Below are positions 32,663-40,495 of a stretch of 47,922 nucleotides of DNA, piece by piece. The stretch spans positions 1 through 47,922 of IMG/VR virus record IMGVR_UViG_3300037264_000238; one strand, given 5' to 3'. The notes beneath the pieces were generated by a model that was not told where the DNA came from, did not search any database, and was given only the letters and a program-made list of their open reading frames with translations. Numbering within the stretch: position 1 is the first letter of the stretch; each line of letters starts with the position of its first letter. The stretch is from a virus. Both the position numbers and the translations under genes were made by a program.

Positions 32663-33127
32663 CTAGAAAGGACGATCGTCGGTTCCTCTTCCTGTCAGTG
32701 AAAAAAACATGAGCACTAGGCAGTGCCAAGCGCCATGCGCAAGGTGGTGAAATCCCGACTGTTCGTCACGATCTTCTCTATTCCAGAAGGCCCAAGCGTG
32801 ACGCTGCAGTGCGTCGAAACTGAGACTCCATTTATATCCTTTACGGAAATTGTAATCATCATATTTTTGCTCTCCGAAGGCAAAGACTTTGCCAAGTTCA
32901 GACAAAGATTCCCAAGGTGCTGCGTGAAGTCTAACATCTTTCTGTCCTTTCGCCCCTCCCGTTTCGGGGTCAACAACAATTACTTCATTCATCTTATCGT
33001 GTTTCTCCCAATCAAAATTAGCGTTCTCAGGGTGAGCACAGTAGTGGGCAGTCCATTCAGCTTCATACGTGATGCCACAACCCGTACAAAAGAACGGGAC
33101 CTCAAGGTGTATTACCAGATTGTCCAC
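32663..33127 (-). CDS. DUF5664-type dATP/dGTP diphosphohydrolase-like protein
   Basis: A 154-residue protein. The N-terminus has a small metal ribbon (CTGCG and HYCAH). The rest matches the DUF5664 helical domain: SLSELGKVFAFGEQKYDDYNF, then SFDALQRHAWAFW, and FHHLAHGAWHCLVL. Members of that family are described as dNTP pyrophosphohydrolases in phages. A PurZ partner (2-aminoadenine pathway) was not seen, so general dNTP pool control is more likely. Confidence 0.65.
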   Translation of the reverse strand: MDNLVIHLEVPFFCTGCGITYEAEWTAHYCAHPENANFDWEKHDKMNEVIVVDPETGGAKGQKDVRLHAAPWESLSELGKVFAFGEQKYDDYNFRKGYKWSLSFDALQRHAWAFWNREDRDEQSGFHHLAHGAWHCLVLMFFSLTGRGTDDRPF

Positions 33128-33294
33128 TAGAGTTCCACCACTTCCGTCCAGGCAACATACCTGAACTTCTGCTGCTGGTCGATAAAGATCGCCCCCGCCT
33201 GGTCTTCTTTACCAACCCTAGCAATGTGGCGAAGCTTAAGATATGGTTCACTACTCTTCCTCTTCTGCCTGTGGGTCCAACCCCACATTTTCAT
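33127..33294 (-). CDS. Small basic hypothetical protein
   Basis: About 55 residues from ATG 33294 (33288 or a TTG at 33351 are alternatives; the longest overlaps the neighbour by 101 bases). Basic N-terminus (MKMWGWTHRQKRKSS), then a compact beta-rich end (AGAIFIDQQQKFRYVAWTEVVEL). Unknown. Confidence 0.5.
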   Translation of the reverse strand: MKMWGWTHRQKRKSSEPYLKLRHIARVGKEDQAGAIFIDQQQKFRYVAWTEVVEL

Positions 33295-33595
33295 CGTCTC
33301 GTCGAGGCGTCTCTTCCTCGATTTCACCTTCGACAATTTCGGCATTAACAATCACATCCTTTAACAGTTCGTCTATAAGCTCACGCCCATACTCGTTAAC
33401 ATAAGCACCCAACATGCTTTCAGTGTCCATGAGCTTCTCATACAGGTCGTTGGATGCGCCCTCATACGTCATAATGTATCGGGCCAGGTTAACAACCTGT
33501 GTTGCGTCTAGCGTTCTGCCACTGCCGCTGTTGGCTGAATCCATGATTAGTTGGACGGTTCTAATACTGTCCTGCATCGGATTTGGCTGGTTCAA
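33251..33595 (-). CDS. Acidic hypothetical protein next to helicase
   Basis: A 114-residue protein (TTG 33595 with GAGAGG just upstream; ATG 33577 possible). Helical centre and a very acidic C-terminus (EGEIEEE, QAEEEE). It overlaps the helicase-like gene. An acidic partner of a DNA-binding enzyme is conceivable, unproven. Confidence 0.6.
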   Translation of the reverse strand: MNQPNPMQDSIRTVQLIMDSANSGSGRTLDATQVVNLARYIMTYEGASNDLYEKLMDTESMLGAYVNEYGRELIDELLKDVIVNAEIVEGEIEEETPRRDDENVGLDPQAEEEE

Positions 33596-34442
33596 TTATC
33601 CTCTCTTCCTCAACCTTCGGTCGCCATATTCTCAGCGAAGGTTGTAATGTCATGTCAATCTTGTCCACGTCCACTCCGAACGCACGGTTCTTCAACACGT
33701 TAAATCTGAGCGTATTCCTTAAAGCCAACCTTTCAGGAAAATCTAGTTCAGGATTCCTAGCTGGTTGCCACAACCCTATCACATAGTCTGCCTCGGTAAA
33801 CCCCGCATTTCTTGCAGAGTTTTCGGTGGGCGGTTTGTAACGTGGCTCCTGCCTGTTTGTCTGGTGCAACACGAAGACTCGCATGTCTTCCAGTTTCGCC
33901 CAGTCCTTCAGCATTGTAGCCTGTTTTTCTGTTGCCAGATATCCGTCGCCGCTAGCTTTCGCTCCACCGAGCAATTCTAAATAGTCTATTACTACGAATT
34001 CGGGGCGCACCATGTTGGCTCTCTGAAAGTCGTGGCAGACTGCGCTCATTGTTTCCAAACTTAACCCTGCTCCGTCTTCTATCCAATGTTGGGGGAAGGC
34101 TACTGCCATATCCCACATGTCGTCGGGCAGTTTCCCTGCATCAAAATTGTGTTGTATATCAGTCGCGTTCTCGCCGCTCCACATGGTGTACATTCTGAGA
34201 ACAGCCTGCATGTATGGCATTTCCATTGAGAAGAAGATGGACGGCAGGGTCATGTTGTTGACAATAATGTTCTGCCCAACAATCGACTTACCTGACGCCG
34301 ATCTTCCAATAATCATACAAATCTCACCTGGCATGGGTCCTCCAATAACTTCGTCGAGTCTTGGGAGTCCTGTGCCCACCCTTTTCGTAGGGTTCTCTGC
34401 GAAATCAAAGGTGTCTTTTATTTGTTGATAAAGCTTCGTCAC
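33561..34442 (-). CDS. DnaB-like RecA-fold helicase/ATPase
   Basis: A 293-residue protein with the DnaB C-terminal ATPase plan: GTGLPRLDEVIGG (23-35), Walker A GRSASGKS (46-53), SMEMP (72-76), Walker B VVIDYLELL (150-158), then VLHQTNR and the R-rich FNVLKNRAFG. The N-terminal DnaG-binding domain of true DnaB is missing, so it resembles the short phage replicative helicase or RadA-like ATPases. GTG start in a TAGTG overlap. Likely phage DNA replication. Confidence 0.85.
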   Translation of the reverse strand: MTKLYQQIKDTFDFAENPTKRVGTGLPRLDEVIGGPMPGEICMIIGRSASGKSIVGQNIIVNNMTLPSIFFSMEMPYMQAVLRMYTMWSGENATDIQHNFDAGKLPDDMWDMAVAFPQHWIEDGAGLSLETMSAVCHDFQRANMVRPEFVVIDYLELLGGAKASGDGYLATEKQATMLKDWAKLEDMRVFVLHQTNRQEPRYKPPTENSARNAGFTEADYVIGLWQPARNPELDFPERLALRNTLRFNVLKNRAFGVDVDKIDMTLQPSLRIWRPKVEEERIIEPAKSDAGQY

Positions 34443-34708
34443 TACATGTACTGACCCCGATACGGGTCAACTTCGGCGACAGCAAGTATTTCTTTCTCGT
34501 TCTCTTCGGGCATTGAGGCTTCGACCGCCTCCAAGAACCCTTCACGGTCAGCAGTAATCCAATCAAGGATTCCGTTAAGCTGACCGACTGTAGGGATGGT
34601 ATCGCCCACCGTCAAATAGGAGAGTAAGAGTACTCTTAGCTTTGGTGAACGTGGATCATACTCGTTTCGGAGAATATCCAGGTCCTCTTTGCGTGACCGT
34701 CCGTACAT
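34442..34708 (-). CDS. Hypothetical protein upstream of helicase
   Basis: An 88-residue acidic, mostly helical protein (MYGRSRKEDLDILRNEYD, VGQLNGILDWITADREGF). Its stop overlaps the helicase GTG. A loader or regulator of the helicase is one possibility from context only. Confidence 0.6.
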   Translation of the reverse strand: MYGRSRKEDLDILRNEYDPRSPKLRVLLLSYLTVGDTIPTVGQLNGILDWITADREGFLEAVEASMPEENEKEILAVAEVDPYRGQYM

Positions 34709-34712
34709 TAGC

Positions 34713-35126
34713 TTAGAATGCTGCTGTTAGTTCAGCAGCTTTCAACAGTGCAACAGCCGCCTCGTTCGGCGAACCCTCCTGGTCGTACAACCAGACAGAA
34801 GTCTTCATATCTTCCGACTTGAAGTCAGGGAAATTGGGCTTCTCTTTGTTCGCAGCTTTAGCGTCACGGAAGTCAAACCACTTGTCGCCGTTCTCGGCGA
34901 AGAATAGTGTTCCACTAATTTCTTTGACGGGTCCTGCAGGTCGTGGTGCTGGGCGACCGTAGTTGCCTCCGCCCTTAGGGGCCTCTTCAAGGCTGATGTT
35001 GTTTTTCTCGTGTGCTGTGATTAGGAGGTCGAACTGTGCTTGCACGCCTTCGAGCGTTGCCTCGCCTAGTTCTATTGCGCCCTTGTAGGCGACCTGCATG
35101 ATAATGCTTCTGTTTCTGTTACTCAA
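34713..35126 (-). CDS. Hypothetical, possible single-strand DNA-binding-type accessory protein
   Basis: 137 residues from TTG 35126 (AAAGGA eight bases upstream), or 128 from ATG 35099. A helical N-terminal third, then a Gly/Pro/Arg linker (KGGGNYGRPAPRPAGP) and a beta-rich domain (ISGTLFFAENGDKWFDFRD, SVWLYDQEG). Between nuclease and helicase genes, so a DNA-binding helper is plausible, but no OB-fold signature is certain. Confidence 0.5.
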   Translation of the reverse strand: MSNRNRSIIMQVAYKGAIELGEATLEGVQAQFDLLITAHEKNNISLEEAPKGGGNYGRPAPRPAGPVKEISGTLFFAENGDKWFDFRDAKAANKEKPNFPDFKSEDMKTSVWLYDQEGSPNEAAVALLKAAELTAAF

Positions 35127-35162
35127 TTATAGTTTCCTTTCTAAAATGAGGTATTTCCTCGT

Positions 35163-35224
35163 GTCCCCGCACAGGATTCGAACCTGCAACCAAGTCGGGG
35201 ACTGTTTGGTAGGTGTTCTACCAA
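35163..35224 (-). other. tRNA-like acceptor/T-arm element plus hairpin
   Basis: On the minus strand: hairpin TTGGTAG/CTACCAA (35224-35206), three bases, then a 7-bp acceptor-like stem GTCCCCG (35202-35196) paired with CGGGGAC (35169-35163). This encloses a canonical TPsiC arm GCAGG-TTCGAAT-CCTGT. There is no D-arm or anticodon arm between the acceptor strands, so it is not a normal tRNA. It overlaps the end of the nuclease gene. It could be a tRNA mimic, a processing signal or an attachment-site relic. Confidence 0.6.
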
Positions 35225-36084
35225 GACCTTACTGCAATCTCGTTCTCATCTTTCGAATCCGCTAAGAATTTGGCGGGGCAGATATTCCATGCACCGCAGA
35301 ACTTAGCCGAACAGTACCATCCTCTAGCCTTGTTAAAAGCGGCTTCTGGTACAGGTGTGGCTGTGAAGGTTCTCGCTTCCAGCAACATTCCGTAATCGTA
35401 CGCAGATCGCAAAGCTGCATTGATTTGTTGAATTGTTCTGCTCGTGTCCAAGTAGAGCCATTCGTGTTTCGTTCTAACATAATTCCAGAACCTGAACTTT
35501 CTTGGAGATTTCCCGTATGTTTGTTTTACAAGCGCAGGGTACAGGGATGCTTGTATGGATAGGTCAGCTTTGTTTTGTGTCCACGGCTTCGCCGACGTTT
35601 TCCAGTCTACGAGTCTAGGCGTGAACACTGCGTCCGCTGTACCCCGCAAATAAATATTACCATTCTTACCTTCACCCAAAGGTAAATACATTTCCTCTTC
35701 AAAACATATTAGTTCTTCTAGGGTGGGGTGTACTTCTGTCCGCCAGGAGCGGTATCCTGCGCTCAGTTCGGAGAAGAAATCTCTTACGCTAGGTATTCTG
35801 TCTAGTGTCCAGTCGTATTCGACCAGTATTTCTGCTACCCATTCGTCCATTTTCAGAAGCATTTCGAACTGTGGTTCTTTGGCTTCCAGGTCTCTGGCAA
35901 TAATGTGGTGTAGTGCCTGCCCGAACACTAGTTGTTCGGACACCATTTGCAGGTATCCTTCGTGGTCTTCTAAAGCTACCCTGTAGCCGCATAGTTGTAG
36001 TTGTGATATGGTGGATTGTCTGACAACCGTATCGTTTTCGTAGATGCTTGTTGGCGTTTTTGAAGGTAGGGCTGACCACTCCAT
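35218..36084 (-). CDS. RecB/Cas4-family PD-(D/E)XK exonuclease with Fe-S cluster cysteines
   Basis: A 288-residue nuclease. The PD-(D/E)XK core is RGTADAVF (D151), LVDWKTS (D160, K162) and the QASLY motif IV (Q178-Y182). Four cysteines (C32 and the C-terminal C258, C263, C269) fit the 4Fe-4S brace of Cas4/AddB-type enzymes. It probably processes DNA ends in recombination or replication with the helicase encoded downstream. No clear ribosome site precedes ATG. Confidence 0.85.
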   Translation of the reverse strand: MEWSALPSKTPTSIYENDTVVRQSTISQLQLCGYRVALEDHEGYLQMVSEQLVFGQALHHIIARDLEAKEPQFEMLLKMDEWVAEILVEYDWTLDRIPSVRDFFSELSAGYRSWRTEVHPTLEELICFEEEMYLPLGEGKNGNIYLRGTADAVFTPRLVDWKTSAKPWTQNKADLSIQASLYPALVKQTYGKSPRKFRFWNYVRTKHEWLYLDTSRTIQQINAALRSAYDYGMLLEARTFTATPVPEAAFNKARGWYCSAKFCGAWNICPAKFLADSKDENEIAVRSW

Positions 36085-36133
36085 ACTATAGGAACGGGTG
36101 GTGGTTGGCTGCGGAGGGGTAGGAATCCTTTGT

Positions 36134-36709
36134 TTAAGGGCTTTCCTTTAACTGTTTACGGATGCTGGTGCGGGCGTTGCGGTAGAGTGACCAGGCGGAG
36201 GCTTCGGATAGTCCTAACAAATTTCCTGCCTCCTGCACGTTTCCCACTTTAGCGTATACTTCAAGAAACTCTTTATGTCGGGGATATAGTTGTACTTTAA
36301 GAGTTTTTAGTGGTTGCTCAACCAGTTCGCGTTTATAGGGCGTTAAGCCCGAAAGGGCAGCGGACGTGCTGTCCGTTTCGGTTAGCCCTATTGACGACCA
36401 CCTTACGGTATCCATGCTAGTGCCATCGTTGAGGGTAGTAGCATGGTTGGCTTTAATAGAAGTGCCATACTGTTCGGCGAGAAAAGTAGCGTAGGCGCCG
36501 TGTCCGTCACCTACACTACCCTTCTCGATGATGTACAGTAAACAATGGTTGACCATTGAGTATAATGGTCCCTCATTGTTTAACATTGCTTGTTTGTCAA
36601 CCCACCAGGGGCGACTAATCAGATATTTTACGTAGTGTTCTGCCCTTCGGCGATTCTCTTCGTATTCGTCGCCGAAATGCAGTTCTAACTGTTGTTCTAG
36701 TATGCTCAT
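36134..36709 (-). CDS. Sigma-region-4-like / HTH protein
   Basis: 191 residues from ATG 36709 with AGAGAAGAA upstream. The N-terminal 70 residues are helical and acidic. The C-terminal 50 (HKEFLEVYAKVGNVQEAGNLLGLSEASAWSLYRNARTSIRKQL) form a sigma region 4- or terminase-small-subunit-like helix-turn-helix. It may be a phage transcription factor. A second such protein lies at 31102-31416. Confidence 0.6.
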   Translation of the reverse strand: MSILEQQLELHFGDEYEENRRRAEHYVKYLISRPWWVDKQAMLNNEGPLYSMVNHCLLYIIEKGSVGDGHGAYATFLAEQYGTSIKANHATTLNDGTSMDTVRWSSIGLTETDSTSAALSGLTPYKRELVEQPLKTLKVQLYPRHKEFLEVYAKVGNVQEAGNLLGLSEASAWSLYRNARTSIRKQLKESP

Positions 36710-36797
36710 TGCGTTCTTCTCTCTTTTTCTGCAGCGTCGCACCTATGCATTTATGCGCTCGCTGGGATTTAATTACTCTATTTCAGCCCTCAACTTA

Positions 36798-38033
36798 TCA
36801 TGCCAACCACTTTGCGGCACCAGGAGAAACATACTTTTTCAAACCACCAACAGTAGGATGAGTATAAACAGGTTTATCCACAAGCGCCTCCTTCGGCCAA
36901 ACACTACGCAATATTTCGTTCATAGGGAAAATAAGATCATCACATCTGCCATTCATGGCAGTATGAATACCCCAATAAGCATGATGTTTAATTTCATAGT
37001 CCTCATATAAACCCCAGTTAAACACCATGTCATCATCCCAAAACAGCCCCTCGTTTTGTGCTCTAACAAACACGTCCCAGGCACGCTCATAAAAATAGGG
37101 GTTCTCAGTACTTTTACCATTCGACCCCATAGGATTACCAAGACAATAAACGTCATTCTTATAGTTAGGTAATAGTTTAAACACTTCTGCGCCCAACCCT
37201 TCCGCAGCAGACACGTCATGTTTAACAATAGTATCATACACGAGTTCCAGGGGCATGCGCTTCACCAAATCCTGCAAAAAACTTTTAGGATCATGGTAAT
37301 GCATGCCATCAATAAATGATTTGACCATGCCCATGCACCAGCCAAGAATCGTAGGATGCAATAGTAGTCGCCCACTCAACGTGCGGAACTCTATTTTACT
37401 AATCTTAGCATCATATCTGAAAGAACCTGGCTGACCGTAAACTTGTCTCCGTTCTGCTTCACCATCAGAAAACTTGTTGCCAAGAATAGCGACCATAGGC
37501 ATAGCAACAAAATAGTCATACAGTATTGCTAGCGCAGCCTGCTGTTCAAGGTCAGCCAGACCTATTGGGCTGGCATGAATGTGTCCACCAGTCCATCTGC
37601 GCCTATCCGAAGGGTTCAGGTTAGGAGATTTCTCAGACAAAGAATACGCATCAATATCAGGGTTACATCCAAACTCTGAAACGTTAGGCGGAGCATCAAT
37701 CAGCGACTCGTCGTCGAGCACATATTTGGCCGCAGAAGACAGTTTAAACTTGTTTTCCATGTCCTTTTCAAGTTTAAGAGAAGTCCAACGTATTGCCTCA
37801 CCCAAATAGGGTATAAGATTGTCTCTACAAGCAGACGCCACAAGAGTACGCACCTCAACACCAGGGCCATCACGAGAAACCTCACTGCCCAACATGTTAC
37901 CATCACCGTTATCATAGTGGAAACTGAACTGTTCACAATGGTCCCCCAACAACATGTGTGCGCTCCTGCCCACACCACTATCATTGTTGACAATTGCGAG
38001 TTCAGGGTCTAATCCCATTCTTTCAACGTACAT
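36798..38033 (-). CDS. GCS-type COOH-NH2 ligase (phiEco32-like, type 2)
   Basis: 411 residues from ATG 38033 (AGGAG eight bases upstream). It belongs to the glutamine synthetase/gamma-glutamylcysteine synthetase-like fold that joins carboxylates to amines with ATP. Metal/ATP residues are visible as GLDPE (7-11), GVEVR (58-62) and GGHIHASPIG (149-158). The family was first noted in phiEco32-like phages, next to ATP-grasp and amidotransferase genes, as here. Substrate unknown; peptide or protein side-chain conjugation is the family prediction. Confidence 0.85.
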   Translation of the reverse strand: MYVERMGLDPELAIVNNDSGVGRSAHMLLGDHCEQFSFHYDNGDGNMLGSEVSRDGPGVEVRTLVASACRDNLIPYLGEAIRWTSLKLEKDMENKFKLSSAAKYVLDDESLIDAPPNVSEFGCNPDIDAYSLSEKSPNLNPSDRRRWTGGHIHASPIGLADLEQQAALAILYDYFVAMPMVAILGNKFSDGEAERRQVYGQPGSFRYDAKISKIEFRTLSGRLLLHPTILGWCMGMVKSFIDGMHYHDPKSFLQDLVKRMPLELVYDTIVKHDVSAAEGLGAEVFKLLPNYKNDVYCLGNPMGSNGKSTENPYFYERAWDVFVRAQNEGLFWDDDMVFNWGLYEDYEIKHHAYWGIHTAMNGRCDDLIFPMNEILRSVWPKEALVDKPVYTHPTVGGLKKYVSPGAAKWLA

Positions 38034-38043
38034 GCTTGTTCTC

Positions 38044-38730
38044 CTAAATCGAATCTCTAATAGCCCGCACAATACGAGCAGCAGTCAACTCGTTCACACC
38101 AGGCGACGTGTTGATTTCAATAGTATACGGCCTGTCCTTATCCACAATAATATCCCAACCAAACACTGTTCGCACATGGTTCGGAACAAACGAAATGGCC
38201 TCCTTAACGTGAGGAATAATACCGTTCTTCCCAACACCCTCAACACCCGTCCAATGCCAAACAAAATTGCCAACACCAGGCAACACTTCCTTACGGTGAG
38301 CCTGCACAATAAACTCGCCAACAGTAATAACCCTGAACTCTACACCATCAACATGTTTCTGCACTATACCCCAAACAGAATCACAAGCCTTCTCGTGGAA
38401 CTCTTTACCACGTCCACCAAACCCGCCGCTCTTATGCCAGTGCGGGCCGTTAAGGCTCATGGGCGGAATAAAAGCGTTCATGTTTCTACGCAACGCTGCA
38501 GGATGAGAAACATGCCTAACACTAATAGGCATGTTAAACACGGGCATGGTTAGCTCCGTAAAATCATAATTCAAATTACCCAAATTGACGACAGCCTCAA
38601 CGTCCAGTTTCAAGGCGAGAGCGTTAAGCTGCTTTTCACTGTAATTCCGTTTCGCAAATTTCACGTTCGCACTAGACCATGCGGTACGAGTCTCCTGCGA
38701 TAAGGGAATTGATCTTACACCCAAAAACAT
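38044..38730 (-). CDS. ATP-grasp ligase
   Basis: A 228-residue ATP-grasp enzyme. It has the K-S-G-G-x-G-G-x-G loop (100-108), DGVEFRV (128-134), GWDIIVD (191-197) and the metal-binding E-x-N (EIN, 205-207), as in RimK/D-Ala-D-Ala-like ligases, but the N-terminal domain is short. It would form an amide or peptide bond through an acyl phosphate. It starts directly after the preceding stop (TAAATG). Confidence 0.85.
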   Translation of the reverse strand: MFLGVRSIPLSQETRTAWSSANVKFAKRNYSEKQLNALALKLDVEAVVNLGNLNYDFTELTMPVFNMPISVRHVSHPAALRRNMNAFIPPMSLNGPHWHKSGGFGGRGKEFHEKACDSVWGIVQKHVDGVEFRVITVGEFIVQAHRKEVLPGVGNFVWHWTGVEGVGKNGIIPHVKEAISFVPNHVRTVFGWDIIVDKDRPYTIEINTSPGVNELTAARIVRAIRDSI

Positions 38731-39537
38731 TTAATAGTCGTCCTCTTCATTGTTCTCTTCAACGTCGTCTTGTATAATAACGGTAGGCGCAAAACTTTCT
38801 ACAAAAGCAGTATAGCTGAGACCACTACTATCAAGAGGCGGCAGCTTTGTCGAAGCTTTAGTGGTCTTTTTGGCGCTGCCCGCAGGCTTAACTCTTGTCA
38901 AAGAATTTTGTACAATCATACTCCCAACGTTCACGCACATCTGGTCTAAACACCAATCCACAAATGCGGTTGTTTTTGACGGATGAACAGCAAAATTGTT
39001 TACAATATTATTAGCGTTCATATCATAAAAACTGTTATAATGAGGCTGAGGTTTCAAATAGAATCCACCAGGCGTATTCGTTACACTAAACAAAACCTCG
39101 TTCTCACCCACCCAAGACTGGAAACGTTGCGCCATATTAATGCGCGAACCACGATAAGAATAATGATTTTCAGAAACCATATCCCAAGACTGGAAGATTT
39201 GGGGCTTCAAAAAAGTAACAACCTCAGCATTTTCGAAACCATAAACCTGATTACCCAACCAACCATACCAATTAGATGAAATATGTTCTGCTACTCTAGC
39301 CGTATAGCCAACAGCAGACCACTGAAACGGTGTGTCTTCTGCAGTTGTACCACCAAAACAGTAGGCCGAAATAGTGGTTAAAGGATCACTTGAAGTAAAC
39401 GGCGACTGGTCACATTCACAACGAAAATGTCCCCTATCTAACGGAATCGTAGGCTTAGCGTCCGCAACGTCACGAACAAAAATGTTAACACTAGCCGAAG
39501 CCCTCACAATACGTTCAGGCAAATTTTTAACGTCCAA
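38731..39537 (-). CDS. Unknown protein with acidic tail in the ligase cluster
   Basis: 268 residues from TTG 39537, chosen because CGGAGG lies eight bases upstream. Contains an N-terminal RCECDQ, a Trp/Tyr/Phe-rich middle (NWYGWLGNQVYGF), a Lys/Ala linker (AGSAKKTTKASTK) and a strikingly acidic end (QDDVEENNEEDDY). Unrecognised. The exposed Asp/Glu tail would be a natural acceptor for carboxylate-amine ligases, which is speculation. Confidence 0.65.
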   Translation of the reverse strand: MDVKNLPERIVRASASVNIFVRDVADAKPTIPLDRGHFRCECDQSPFTSSDPLTTISAYCFGGTTAEDTPFQWSAVGYTARVAEHISSNWYGWLGNQVYGFENAEVVTFLKPQIFQSWDMVSENHYSYRGSRINMAQRFQSWVGENEVLFSVTNTPGGFYLKPQPHYNSFYDMNANNIVNNFAVHPSKTTAFVDWCLDQMCVNVGSMIVQNSLTRVKPAGSAKKTTKASTKLPPLDSSGLSYTAFVESFAPTVIIQDDVEENNEEDDY

Positions 39538-40495
39538 AAGAAACCTCCGTTTTATTAAACAGGTCAGACAACAAAGCTTGACCACGAACATCATCCTGCA
39601 AACCGTTAACACACAGTTCACGCAACACTATCAGCCTATCCAGGCTAAACAGTTCCAACAATGCGGGCGTGTCATCACGTCGCACAGCCTCGTTTAAACG
39701 TTCCTGGTCGAAAGGTCCACCATAACCGCCACGCATAAGAGTGGCAATAGTATTATCGGGCTGCAACAATTGTCGAGTCAGGCTGGCAGCCAAATATGCT
39801 GAAGACTCAATGTAATCCCAATTATCGTATACTGCTTCGAACATGCGCCACTCAATATACACGTAACCAGAATTAACTCTCCGCAAATGGATGAAACCGT
39901 GGTGACCGTTCTGGTCAGCATTACGAATAGGTTTCCTAAAACTCAAACCTCTAACATATCCAGCCGAAGACGCCAAAGCAATAAATTCGGGACCATACAG
40001 GCTGAGAGCATGTATAACATCATTATGTAACAAGCTTTTTCCGTCTGGAATTCCTCTTGTTTCAGCACCAGGCGTCAAAGCCGAAACGTGCAGGTGAACA
40101 CTAGGAGAAGAACGATTACCATGCTTGTTGATTGTTTGATCATCCCATACGGCGCTTCTAACAACAATATCCCAAATAGACCGCAATTCTTCAAGACCGT
40201 TCTCTTCTAAAAGAACAGTGGACGTAACAAATTCGGCGCCCGTTTCGGGCAGGCTCGCATCATATGTTAAAGATACGAGCGGAGGATAAATAGTATCCCC
40301 GCTGCGCACAAGACCACAACCATTTTCACATTTGCAACCATAATTGTGAAACGTTTCCCAATCGGAAGGCTGACCAGTCATGAAACCAGCCTTGATTAGG
40401 TCAGCAGCAACCTTCTGATAGGTGCGACTGTTCTTCCATTTAACAATCTCAATTTCCATACCAACCTTAACAATACCATTATCAGGTATTAACAT
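39527..40495 (-). CDS. Amidoligase (GCS-like) enzyme
   Basis: 322 residues from ATG 40495 (AGGAG ten bases upstream). Amidoligase features: VGMEIEIV (11-18) with the metal-binding Glu pair, a Cys-rich insert (YGCKCENGCG), ETGAEFVTS, SVHLHVSALTP and YIEWRMFEAVYD. It should ligate an amine to a carboxylate, using ammonia or an amino compound. Second GCS-fold ligase of the cluster; overlaps both neighbours. Confidence 0.83.
   Translation of the reverse strand: MLIPDNGIVKVGMEIEIVKWKNSRTYQKVAADLIKAGFMTGQPSDWETFHNYGCKCENGCGLVRSGDTIYPPLVSLTYDASLPETGAEFVTSTVLLEENGLEELRSIWDIVVRSAVWDDQTINKHGNRSSPSVHLHVSALTPGAETRGIPDGKSLLHNDVIHALSLYGPEFIALASSAGYVRGLSFRKPIRNADQNGHHGFIHLRRVNSGYVYIEWRMFEAVYDNWDYIESSAYLAASLTRQLLQPDNTIATLMRGGYGGPFDQERLNEAVRRDDTPALLELFSLDRLIVLRELCVNGLQDDVRGQALLSDLFNKTEVSFGR

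Noticed and set aside
35163-35240. A complete tRNA gene
   Set aside because: The T-arm and acceptor stem are good, but there is no anticodon arm with a 7-base loop or D-arm within tRNA length.
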